A stretch of DNA of 64,000 nucleotides from Pseudomonadota bacterium. GTDB lineage: Bacteria > Pseudomonadota > Gammaproteobacteria > Burkholderiales > Burkholderiaceae_C. This document shows, one piece after another, positions 53,916 through 61,514 of this stretch (position 1 is its first letter; every line of letters starts with the position of its first letter). The position numbers and the translations under genes were made by a program. Under the pieces are notes generated by a model. That model was not told where the DNA came from, ran no database searches, and saw only the letters and a list, made by a program, of their open reading frames with translations. Where the stretch lies: the NCBI GenBank assembly GCA_018242005.1, contig JAFECU010000234.1, forward strand, positions 1-64,000, read 5' to 3'.

Positions 53916-55124
53916 ATGAACATCGATACACCCGATTCCCCCCGAATGCCGCTCGAAGGCCTGCGCGTCGTCGAATTCACCCACATGGTCATGGGCCCCA
54001 CCTGCGGCATGGTGCTGGCCGACCTGGGGGCCGAGGTCATCAAGGTCGAGCCCATCGACGGCGACCGCACGCGCCACCTGCTGGGCGCGGGCGCGGGCTT
54101 CTTCCCCATGTTCAACCGCAACAAGAAGAGCATCGCCATCGACCTGCGCAACCCCGCGGGGCTGGAGGTGGCCATTCGCCTGGCGAGTAGCGCCGACGTG
54201 GTGGCGCAGAACTTCAAGCCCGGCGTGATGGCCAAGTATGGTCTGGACTACGCGGCCCTGTCGCGCCTGAACGAGCGCCTGATCTACGTGAACCACACCG
54301 GCTTTCTGCCCGGGCCGTATGAGCACCGCACGGCGCTCGACGAGGTGGTGCAGATGATGGGTGGCCTGGCCTACATGACGGGCCGCCCCGGCGACCCGCT
54401 GCGGGCGGGCTCCAGCGTCAACGACATCATGGGCGGCATGTTCGGCGCCATCGGCGCCATGGCCGCGCTCATGCTGCGCGAGCGCACCGGCCGCGGGCAA
54501 GAGGTGGATTCGGCCCTGTTCGAGAACAACGTCTTCCTCGTCGGCCAGCACATGATGCAGTACGCCGTCACCGGCCGGCCCGCCGCGCCCATGCCCGATC
54601 GCATCTCATCCTGGGCCGTGTACGACGTCTTCAGCGTGAAGGACGGCGGTCAGATCTTCCTGGCCGCCGTGAGCGACGCGCAGTGGCAGACCTTCTGCGA
54701 CGCCATGGGCTACGCCGACCTCAAGGCCGACCCGCAATACGCCAGCAACAACGACCGCGTGCGCGCCCGACGCACGCTGCTGCCCGAGCTGCGCACCCGC
54801 CTGGCCGCGCACCGGGCCGAGGAACTGGCCGCCATCTTCGAGCAGCACGGCCTGCCGTTCGCCCCCATCCTGCGGCCCGAGCAGTTGTTTGACGACCCCC
54901 ACCTCAACGCCACCGGCGGCCTGGCCGAGCTCACGCTGCCCGATGGCGAGCGCGCCGGCCAGACCGCGCGCACCACGCTGCTGCCGCTGCGCCTGGGTGG
55001 CCAGCGCCCCGGCGTGCGCACAAGCCCACCGCGCCTGGGCCAGCACACGCAAGAGCTGCTGGCTGGCCTGGGCTACACCGCCGAACAGGCGGCGGCGCTG
55101 CATGCCGCGTCTGCCGTTGCATAA
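53916..55124 (+). CDS. CaiB/BaiF family (class III) CoA-transferase
   Basis: Class III CoA-transferase of 402 residues. The N-terminal block MPLEGLRVVEFTHMVMGPTC with LADLGAEVIKVEP is diagnostic. NRNKKSIAIDLRNPAG, PGVMAKYGLDY, and SSVNDIMGGMFGAIGAMAAL also match, with the catalytic Asp expected near the VNDIMGG block. The acyl substrate cannot be told from sequence and no dedicated pathway genes are adjacent. The start MNIDTPD is chosen over an extension into the putative operator region. Regulation by the divergent HxlR protein is likely. Confidence 0.9.
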   Translation: MNIDTPDSPRMPLEGLRVVEFTHMVMGPTCGMVLADLGAEVIKVEPIDGDRTRHLLGAGAGFFPMFNRNKKSIAIDLRNPAGLEVAIRLASSADVVAQNFKPGVMAKYGLDYAALSRLNERLIYVNHTGFLPGPYEHRTALDEVVQMMGGLAYMTGRPGDPLRAGSSVNDIMGGMFGAIGAMAALMLRERTGRGQEVDSALFENNVFLVGQHMMQYAVTGRPAAPMPDRISSWAVYDVFSVKDGGQIFLAAVSDAQWQTFCDAMGYADLKADPQYASNNDRVRARRTLLPELRTRLAAHRAEELAAIFEQHGLPFAPILRPEQLFDDPHLNATGGLAELTLPDGERAGQTARTTLLPLRLGGQRPGVRTSPPRLGQHTQELLAGLGYTAEQAAALHAASAVA

Positions 55125-55168
55125 GAACAAACGGGCTCAAGAGGCGATGGGTGTTGATGAGAATACCG

Positions 55169-55197
55169 CCGACATCCCCGCGAACGCGGGGGTGTCG
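55169..55197. repeat. GC-rich palindrome after the CoA-transferase gene
   Basis: CCGACATCCCCGCG pairs, with one bulge, with CGCGGGGGTGTCGG around a three-base centre. It may serve as a terminator without T tract or be a REP-type element. Confidence 0.5.
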
Positions 55198-55230
55198 GGC
55201 TCTGCAGGCGAATCGACAGGATTCGCTACT

Positions 55231-55286
55231 TGAAAAAATCGGCTCCAACGCTTTACAGCCAAGCGTGAGAGGCTATAGTTTTTGAT
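55231..55286 (+). repeat. Dispersed hairpin repeat downstream of the CoA-transferase gene
   Basis: TGAAAAAATCGGCT, an inner stem ACGCTT/AAGCGT, then GAGAGGCTATAGTTTTTGAT. It aligns with the copies at 12901, 53302 and 58301. Confidence 0.55.
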
Positions 55287-55295
55287 ATAAACAAT

Positions 55296-55366
55296 CCCGT
55301 CATTCCGACGCATGTCGGAATCCAGAGGCATGGGGCATGGACCCCGGCTTTCGCCGGGGTGACGGG
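55296..55366. repeat. Palindromic intergenic element with two perfect hairpins
   Basis: The outer ends CCCGTCA and TGACGGG are inverted repeats. Inside are ATTCCGAC-GCAT-GTCGGAAT (55302-55321) and ACCCCGGC-TTTC-GCCGGGGT (55341-55360), each with an 8-base perfect stem. The pattern, GTCATTCC ... GGGGTGAC, is that of the REP/MITE-like elements common in proteobacterial intergenic regions. Confidence 0.65.
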
Positions 55367-55393
55367 CGCCGATGGCCTTGCCTGCCCCGCCCG

Positions 55394-56341
55394 CTATGCC
55401 TGCGGGCGCCGCCCCGCCTCGGCCATGCGCACCAGCACCAACAGCGCGCGGTTGACCGGTGTGGCCACGCCCAGCGCCGCGCCGCGCTTTGCCACATAGC
55501 CGTTCAGGTGCTCGATCTCCGACGGCTTGCCGCGCGCCAGATCCTGCGCCGTGGACGACAGTTGGCCCGGCATGGTCCGGGCAATCGCACGCACCGCCGC
55601 ATCCACATCACCTGGCAGCTGCACACCATCGGCCGCCGCCACAGCCAGGCATTCGGCCACCAGGTCGGCAATCACATCGGCCGCGCCGTCCTGCTGCACC
55701 AGCCAGCCATAGGGCTGCTGCACGATGGCCGACAGCGCGTTGTACGCGCAGTTGATGACCAGCTTGGCCCACAGCGCGCCACGCACGTTGTCGGACACCT
55801 GGGCGGGAATGCCGGCCTCTGCCAGCTCGCGCACCAGCCGTTTGATTTGTGGCGCGGGCGCCAGCACCAGCTCGCCACGCCCGAAGTGGCGCACATGGCC
55901 CGGCCCCACCATGGCCGTGGCCACATAGACCACGGCCGCCGCCACCGGCTGGGTGGGGCCCAGCACGGCGCGCACACGCTCATCGTTGTCCACGCCGTTC
56001 TGCAGCGTCAGCACCAGGGCGCCGGGCGACAGATGCGGCTGGATCTGCCGGGCTGCCGACTCGGTGTCGGTGGACTTCACGCACAGCAGCACGACATCGG
56101 CGCCGGCCACGGCGCTCGCATCGGTGCTGGCGCCCATGGGCACTTGCACGTCTTGCGCGGCGGTCTGCAGGCGCAGGCCATGGGCCTCAATTGCCTGCAC
56201 ATGAGGCGGGCGGCCAATCAGCGTGACGGCATGCCCCGCCCGGGCCAGCAGCGCGCCAAAGTAGCAACCCACCGCACCCGCGCCCATGACGGCAAAGCGC
56301 AGACGGCCGGATTGGGGCGTGGTGGCGATGGCGGTTGTCAT
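55394..56341 (-). CDS. Ketopantoate reductase family protein
   Basis: NADPH-dependent 2-dehydropantoate 2-reductase family enzyme, 315 residues. The cofactor motif is FAVMGAGAVGCYFGALLARAG, followed by VVLLCVKSTDTESA and LTLQNGVDND. The catalytic Lys is in WAKLVINCAYNALSAI and the Glu in PSEIEHLNGYVAKRG. It may be PanE of pantothenate synthesis, but the family includes enzymes for other 2-oxo acids, and it is apparently co-transcribed with a solute-binding protein (5 bp gap), so I leave the symbol blank. Confidence 0.9.
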   Translation of the reverse strand: MTTAIATTPQSGRLRFAVMGAGAVGCYFGALLARAGHAVTLIGRPPHVQAIEAHGLRLQTAAQDVQVPMGASTDASAVAGADVVLLCVKSTDTESAARQIQPHLSPGALVLTLQNGVDNDERVRAVLGPTQPVAAAVVYVATAMVGPGHVRHFGRGELVLAPAPQIKRLVRELAEAGIPAQVSDNVRGALWAKLVINCAYNALSAIVQQPYGWLVQQDGAADVIADLVAECLAVAAADGVQLPGDVDAAVRAIARTMPGQLSSTAQDLARGKPSEIEHLNGYVAKRGAALGVATPVNRALLVLVRMAEAGRRPQA

Positions 56342-56346
56342 GGCAC

Positions 56347-57387
56347 TCAGCTCTTGAGCTTGAGCAGATAGGTCATGACGCTGGCCGTGCTTTGTTCAAT
56401 TTCGAGGAAGTCGCGAAAGTCTTTGCCGGTCTGCCATGCAGCGTCCCAGCGGTTGTCGCGCAGTGCGGTTTGCCATCGGTCCTGGGCCGTAGCCTGGTTC
56501 AGGGCCCGGGCGAGTTCCTCCACGCGGGCCGCGGGCACGTCCTGTCCTGTGAATACGGCGCGCCAGTTGGCCATGTCAACCTGTACGCCCTGCTCACGAA
56601 AAGTGGGCAGGCCGAAGATGCCGCGCCGCGACGAAATACCGATCACCCGCAGTTGCCCCGCACTCACGGCATTGCTGAATTCGCTGTAGCCGGACAGGCC
56701 CACCTGTGCCTTGCCGGCGCGCAGGGCCTGCACCACATCGTTGCCGCCAGGGTAGGGCAGGTAGTTCAACTGGTCCGGTGCCCCTTTGGCGGCGCGGATG
56801 AGCAGCCCGGCAAACATGTGATCCACCCCGCCGGCGGAGCCGCCGGCCATGGTCACCGAATGTGGGTCGGCACGCAGCGCGGAGGTGAGGTCCTTGGCGT
56901 TGCGCAGGGGTGAATCGCTTGGCACGGCCACGACCACGTAGTCGCTGGTCAGGCGCGCCAGAGGCTGCACCTGGGCCAGAGTCACGGCTGGCTTTTGCAG
57001 CGCAATCGCCCCGACCATGACCATGCCACCGATGAGCAGGGTGTCGGGTTGCGCGCGGTATTGCTCAACGTAGTGCGCCAAGCCAATGGTGCCGCCTTTT
57101 CCGCCCATGTTCTCGTAGTCCACGGCGTCCACGGCGCCGCTGGCGAGCAATGCCGCTCCCAGTGTGCGTCCGGTCTGGTCCCAACCGCCGCCCGCATTCG
57201 CGGGAATCACGATGCGCAGCCTGGAGGCCAGCTTGCGCATCGCCACTGGCGTTGCGGCCGGCGCGGCCAAGCCCTCGCGCGGCATCAGCCATGGGGCCAG
57301 CACCGCCGCGGCGCTACCGGCGAGAAGCTGCCGTCGCTTGACGTTGGCGGCCGAGAAGGACGGAATGGGTGGCATCGCAGCTGGCAT
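56347..57387 (-). CDS. Bug/TctC-type tripartite tricarboxylate transporter binding protein
   Basis: Periplasmic solute-binding protein of 346 residues. The N terminus has KRRQLLAGSAAAVL, a twin-arginine-like signal followed by cleavage near LAA. The mature part matches the TctC/Bug fold: RIVIPANAGGGWDQTGRTLGAAL, ENMGGKGGTIGLAHYV, TMAGGSAGGVDHMFAGLL and YSEFSNAVSAGQLRVIGISS. Relatives bind organic acids such as citrate. No TctA/TctB membrane genes are adjacent, as is common for orphan Bug proteins in betaproteobacteria. GGAGAA six bases upstream supports the start. Confidence 0.92.
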   Translation of the reverse strand: MPAAMPPIPSFSAANVKRRQLLAGSAAAVLAPWLMPREGLAAPAATPVAMRKLASRLRIVIPANAGGGWDQTGRTLGAALLASGAVDAVDYENMGGKGGTIGLAHYVEQYRAQPDTLLIGGMVMVGAIALQKPAVTLAQVQPLARLTSDYVVVAVPSDSPLRNAKDLTSALRADPHSVTMAGGSAGGVDHMFAGLLIRAAKGAPDQLNYLPYPGGNDVVQALRAGKAQVGLSGYSEFSNAVSAGQLRVIGISSRRGIFGLPTFREQGVQVDMANWRAVFTGQDVPAARVEELARALNQATAQDRWQTALRDNRWDAAWQTGKDFRDFLEIEQSTASVMTYLLKLKS

Positions 57388-57477
57388 GGGTGTTCTCCAT
57401 TTCGGTGGTCATGTTGCCCCGCTGAGTACGAGGCGGGCCTGGTAGCAGTGACTTCAAAATGTGGAGGATGGCGTTGC

Positions 57478-58293
57478 CTACACCGCAACCGGCGCCTTGA
57501 TCGCCGCATGGTGCTCATACCCCACCACTTCGAAATCTTCGTACTTGTACTCGAAAATCGACGCCGGCCGGCGCTTGATGTGCAGCTGCGGGTAGGCAAA
57601 GGGCTGGCGCGCCAGTTGGGTCTGTACCTGCTCGAAGTGGTTGTTGTAGATATGGCAGTCGCCGCCCGTCCAGATGAAGTCGCCCACGGCCAGGTCGCAC
57701 TGCTGCGCGAGCATGTGGGTGAGCAGGGCGTAGCTGGCAATGTTGAACGGCACGCCGAGGAAGATGTCGGCGCTTCGCTGGTAGAGCTGGCAGGAGAGTT
57801 TGCCGTCCGCCACATAGAACTGAAAGAACGCGTGGCAGGGCATGAGCGCCATCTTGTCGAGTTCGGCCACGTTCCAGCTGGAGACGATGATGCGGCGGCT
57901 GTCGGGGTTGGTCTTGAGCTGCTCGACCACCTGGGCGATCTGGTCGATGTGCCCGCCGTCCGGCGTGGGCCAGCTGCGCCACTGCACGCCGTAGACCGGG
58001 CCGAGGTCGCCGGTTTGTGGGTCCGCCCATTCGTCCCAGATCGTCACGCCGCGCTCCTGCAGCCAGCGTGCGTTGCCGCTGCCCTGCAGAAACCACAGCA
58101 GCTCCAGGATGATGCTCTTGAGGTGCACCTTCTTGGTGGTGACGAGCGGAAAGCCCTCGGCGAGGTCAAAGCGCATCTGGTGGCCGAACACGCTGCGCGT
58201 GCCCGTGCCCGTGCGGTCGCCCTTGGCCGCGCCATGCTCGAACACATGGCGCATGAAGTCTTCGTATTGGGTGCGGATGGGGCGGGAAGTCAT
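57478..58293 (-). CDS. thyA: Thymidylate synthase
   Basis: Makes dTMP from dUMP with methylene-tetrahydrofolate. The 271-residue protein has the nucleophile in [13 protein letters not shown] (Cys153), the phosphate-binding [39 protein letters not shown] and [13 protein letters not shown]. Length and motifs match ThyA from end to end. It lies 51 bp behind the FAD oxidoreductase gene, with a hairpin repeat in the gap. No folA follows; the next gene on the strand is the binding protein gene. Confidence 0.97.
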   Translation of the reverse strand: MTSRPIRTQYEDFMRHVFEHGAAKGDRTGTGTRSVFGHQMRFDLAEGFPLVTTKKVHLKSIILELLWFLQGSGNARWLQERGVTIWDEWADPQTGDLGPVYGVQWRSWPTPDGGHIDQIAQVVEQLKTNPDSRRIIVSSWNVAELDKMALMPCHAFFQFYVADGKLSCQLYQRSADIFLGVPFNIASYALLTHMLAQQCDLAVGDFIWTGGDCHIYNNHFEQVQTQLARQPFAYPQLHIKRRPASIFEYKYEDFEVVGYEHHAAIKAPVAV

Positions 58294-58300
58294 GATTTGA

Positions 58301-58354
58301 ATGAAAAATGGCTGTAAAGCTTGTATGTCAAGCGACAGCAGCTCTTATTTTTGA
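58301..58354 (+). repeat. Dispersed hairpin repeat between the FAD oxidoreductase gene and thyA
   Basis: ATGAAAAATGGCTGTAAAGC, then TTGTATGTCAAGCGACAGCA, then GCTCTTATTTTTGA. Outer arms GCTGT / ACAGC and the inner CTTG / CAAG can pair. The FAD oxidoreductase stop codon lies inside the repeat. Confidence 0.6.
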
Positions 58355-59769
58355 AGCACGCAGCCCGGATTCATGATGCCCTGCGGGTCCAGCGCCTGCT
58401 TGATGGCGCGCATCATGGACAGCGCCACGGGCGACTTGTAGTGTGCGAGCTTGTCGGTCTTGAGCTGGCCCACGCCATGCTCGGCCGAGAAGCTGCCGCC
58501 GAACTGCGCTACGGCGTCGTAGACCAGGTCGTTCACGCGCGCCTCCTGCGTGCGCAGGAACTCACGCGCGTCGCCGCCCTCGGGCGCCTGCACGTTGTAG
58601 TGCAGGTTGCCGTCGCCCAGGTGGCCGAAGTTGACCAGGCGCACGCCGGGGATCTCGCGCGCCAGCAGCGCGTCGGTGTGCGCCACGAAGGCCGGGATGC
58701 GCGATGCGGCAACCGAGATGTCGTGCTTGATGTTGAGGCCTTCCTCGGCCTGGGCGAGCGGGATGCTCTCGCGGATATGCCAGAGCTCATGCGCCTGCGC
58801 CAGGCTCTCGGCCACCACGGCGTCCTGCACGCAGCCGTCCTCGAAGGCCAGCTCCAAGAGCGCCTCGAAGCGCTCGCGCGCGTGCGCCTCGGACTCGCTG
58901 TCGGCGTTTTCCAGCAGCACGTAGTAGGGCGGGGCGCCGTCCTGCCCGGCAAAGGGCACGCGCAGCTGCGGCATGTGTTTGATCACCAGCGACAGCGCAA
59001 ACCGGCCCATGACCTCGAAGCCCGTGAGCCCGGCGCCCAGGTGCTGATGCGCCAGGCCCAAGAGGCGCACGGCGGCCTCCATGTCCGGCACGGCGGCCCA
59101 GGCCGTGAGGTTGGCCGCGGGCTGCGGAAAGAGCTTCATGGTGGCGGCGGTGATCACGCCCAGCGTGCCTTCGCTGCCGACGAACAGATTGCGCAGGTCG
59201 TAGCCGGTGTTGTCCTTGCGCAGGCCCGACAGGCCGTCCCACACCTCGCCGCGCGGCGTGACCACCTCCAGCCCCAGGCACAGCTCGCGCGTGTTGCCGT
59301 AGCGCACCACCTGCGTGCCACCGGCGTTGGTGCCCAGGTTGCCGCCAATGGTGCAGCTGCCCTCGGCCGCCAGGCTCAGGGGGAACAGCAGGCCTTCCTT
59401 CTCGGCCGTCTCCTGCAGGGCCTGCAGGATGCAGCCGGCCTCCACCGTCATGGTCAGGTTGTCGCGGTCGATGGCGCGCACGCCGTTCATGCGGGCCAGA
59501 TTCAGCACCACCTGGGTGCCGCTCTCGTCGGGCGTGCTGCCCACGGACAGGCCGGTGTTGCCGCCCTGGGGCACGATGGATGTGCCGGCGGCGGCGCAGG
59601 CCTGGACCACGGCGGCCACCTCCTGCGTGGAGCCCGGGCGCACCACGGCCAGGGCCTTGCCGTGCACGCGCTTGCGCCAGTCCTGTTCATAGGCGGTGAG
59701 GTCACCTTCGGTGAGCACATGGGCGGCGCCAACGATGTGGCGCAAGGTGTCAAGCAGGGCGGTGGTCAT
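58345..59769 (-). CDS. FAD-linked oxidase (GlcD/D-2-hydroxyacid dehydrogenase type)
   Basis: Flavoprotein of 474 residues in the vanillyl-alcohol-oxidase superfamily. The FAD-binding half has AVVRPGSTQEVAAVV, VPQGGNTGLSVGSTP and GGNLGTNAGGTQVVRYGNTR. The C-terminal FAD-oxidase domain carries the metal/substrate histidines in NFGHLGDGNLHYN and the SAEHGVGQLK motif. It resembles D-lactate or D-2-hydroxyglutarate dehydrogenases; the actual 2-hydroxy acid is undetermined. It overlaps the upstream DUF2069 gene by ATGA. The C-terminal residues and stop are formed by the repeat. Confidence 0.9.
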   Translation of the reverse strand: MTTALLDTLRHIVGAAHVLTEGDLTAYEQDWRKRVHGKALAVVRPGSTQEVAAVVQACAAAGTSIVPQGGNTGLSVGSTPDESGTQVVLNLARMNGVRAIDRDNLTMTVEAGCILQALQETAEKEGLLFPLSLAAEGSCTIGGNLGTNAGGTQVVRYGNTRELCLGLEVVTPRGEVWDGLSGLRKDNTGYDLRNLFVGSEGTLGVITAATMKLFPQPAANLTAWAAVPDMEAAVRLLGLAHQHLGAGLTGFEVMGRFALSLVIKHMPQLRVPFAGQDGAPPYYVLLENADSESEAHARERFEALLELAFEDGCVQDAVVAESLAQAHELWHIRESIPLAQAEEGLNIKHDISVAASRIPAFVAHTDALLAREIPGVRLVNFGHLGDGNLHYNVQAPEGGDAREFLRTQEARVNDLVYDAVAQFGGSFSAEHGVGQLKTDKLAHYKSPVALSMMRAIKQALDPQGIMNPGCVLQK

Positions 59770-60185
59770 GTCGGATCGGCAGCAGAGGTGGAAGGGCGCG
59801 CCTTGGCGCCAGCCAGGCGCAGGCGCACATGCAGGGCGCAGGCGGTGAACAGCAGCAGGCACAGCGCAATCTCAATGCTGGCCAGCCAGTTGCCGGGCGC
59901 GGGGTCGCTCCAGGCGCGCACCACGCCCTCGGTGAAGTACAGCCACACCATCAGGCTGACCCAGCGGTAGGTATACATGCGGCGCTTCAAGAGCCCGGCC
60001 AGCGGCCAGGCCAGCGGCAGCGCCTTGAGGGCGAGCCAGGAGCCGCCGGGTCGCAGGGGGGCGAGCCACAGTTCCCAGGCCAGGCTGAGCACGATCAGGC
60101 CCAGCAGGCTGCCCACGGCCAGCCAGCGCGTGGCGGCGACATCGGTGCTCACGCCGGGAAGGGCGGGGGTAAGTTCGGATTGCAT
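59766..60185 (-). CDS. DUF2069 membrane protein
   Basis: Small inner-membrane protein, 139 residues, with four predicted helices. The conserved core LKALPLAWPLAGLLKRRMYTYRWVSLMVWLYFTEGVVRAW (about 53-92, described by position) matches DUF2069. The function is unknown. It begins the transcript that continues through the FAD oxidoreductase (4-bp overlap) and probably thyA. The region of 63 bp to the divergent yihY gene should hold both promoters. Confidence 0.9.
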   Translation of the reverse strand: MQSELTPALPGVSTDVAATRWLAVGSLLGLIVLSLAWELWLAPLRPGGSWLALKALPLAWPLAGLLKRRMYTYRWVSLMVWLYFTEGVVRAWSDPAPGNWLASIEIALCLLLFTACALHVRLRLAGAKARPSTSAADPT

Positions 60186-60248
60186 GGGGCTGGCATCATC
60201 CCAGATTTGCCAAGAGGGCTTGGGACGGAATCTGGGATCATATCGGCC

Positions 60249-61514
60249 ATGTCCTTGTCCCCACGCCTCGCGCAGCGTCTAGAAATCTGGTTGGCGCAGC
60301 TGTCCCATTTCCCCTGGCGCACCACGGCGCACATGCTGCGTGAGCGCTTTCGCGAGGACAGGCTGGGCATCACCGCCAGCAGCCTGACCTTCACCACGCT
60401 GCTGGCGCTGGTGCCCTTCTTCACGGTGGCGCTGGCGGTGTTCACGGCCTTTCCCATCTTCGGCAGGATGGAGCAGATGCTGCAGCGCTGGCTCGTCGAC
60501 AGCCTGGTGCCCGACAGCATCTCGCGCCCGGTGCTGGGCTATCTGACGCAGTTCTCGGCCAAGGCCAGCGGGCTGGGGGTGGCGGGGTTTTCCGTGCTCA
60601 TGGTCACGGCGCTGGCGCTGATCCTGACCATTGACCGCACGCTCAACACCATCTGGCGCGTGCGCCGCCTGCGCCCGCTGGGTCAGCGCGTGCTGATCTA
60701 CTGGGCAGCCATCACGCTGGGCCCTCTGGTGCTGGCGGCCAGCCTGGCGCTGACGGCTTCCATCGCGGGCGCGGCCTCGCGCGGACTGGGTGCGGCGCTG
60801 CCGGGCGGGGCACGCCTGCTGCTCGATGTGATTGAGTTTCTGCTGCTGGCCGGCGGTGTGGCCGCCATGTACCGTTACGTGCCCAACACCCAGGTGCACT
60901 GGCGCGATGCCTGGGCGGGCAGCCTGTTCGTGTCGCTGGGCATGGAGCTGGCCAAGAAGGGCCTGGGCCTGTACCTGGCCTCGGTGCCCACCTATTCGGT
61001 GATCTATGGCACCTTTGCCACGCTGCCCATCCTGCTTTTGTGGATCTACATGGCCTGGGTCATCGTGCTGCTGGGCGCCGTGGTCGCCGCCTACCTGCCC
61101 AGCCTGCTGGCCGGCGTGGCGCGATACGCGGGCGGGCAGGGCTGGCCGTTTCTGCTCGCCGTGGAGGCGCTGCAGCAGCTGCACGCAGCGCGCGGCCAGG
61201 CGGCGCATGGCCTCACGGCCGCGCAGCTGGCGCAGTTGCTGCGCGTGGACGTGCTGCAGCTCGAACCCGTGCTCGATGCCCTCACGGGACTTGACTGGGT
61301 GGTGCAGGTCAACGAATCTGCCGCCGGTGCGCCGGGCTCGGCGGATGCGCGCTACGTGCTGCTGGCCGACCCGGCGACCACCCCCATGGAGCCCCTGGTG
61401 CAGCGCCTGCTGCTGGAGCGCAGTGCGCCGCTGGAGCGCTTTTGGGCGCATACGGGGCTGGAGCTGCTGCGGCTGGCGGATGTGCTGCAACGGCCGTCCG
61501 CGGCGGCGCATTAG
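60249..61514 (+). CDS. YihY/UPF0761 family inner membrane protein
   Basis: Membrane protein of 421 residues, once misnamed ribonuclease BN. The N-terminal half has six hydrophobic segments with LGITASSLTFTTLLALVPFFTVALAVFT, DRTLNTIWRVRRLRP, NTQVHWRDAWAGSLFVSLGME and YGTFATLPILLLWIYMAWVIVLLGAVVAAYLP (positions only, about 262-295). A cytoplasmic C-terminal part of 130 residues resembles a winged helix (GLTAAQLAQLLRVDVLQLEP). The function is unknown. Its stop overlaps that of the convergent dnaE2 gene by four bases. Confidence 0.92.
   Translation: MSLSPRLAQRLEIWLAQLSHFPWRTTAHMLRERFREDRLGITASSLTFTTLLALVPFFTVALAVFTAFPIFGRMEQMLQRWLVDSLVPDSISRPVLGYLTQFSAKASGLGVAGFSVLMVTALALILTIDRTLNTIWRVRRLRPLGQRVLIYWAAITLGPLVLAASLALTASIAGAASRGLGAALPGGARLLLDVIEFLLLAGGVAAMYRYVPNTQVHWRDAWAGSLFVSLGMELAKKGLGLYLASVPTYSVIYGTFATLPILLLWIYMAWVIVLLGAVVAAYLPSLLAGVARYAGGQGWPFLLAVEALQQLHAARGQAAHGLTAAQLAQLLRVDVLQLEPVLDALTGLDWVVQVNESAAGAPGSADARYVLLADPATTPMEPLVQRLLLERSAPLERFWAHTGLELLRLADVLQRPSAAAH

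Noticed and set aside
35731-55233. Twelve-base direct repeat TTCGCTACTTGA at 35731-35742 and 55222-55233
   Set aside because: Flanking sequences do not match and one copy is within a hairpin region; a chance match of this length in 64 kb cannot be excluded.
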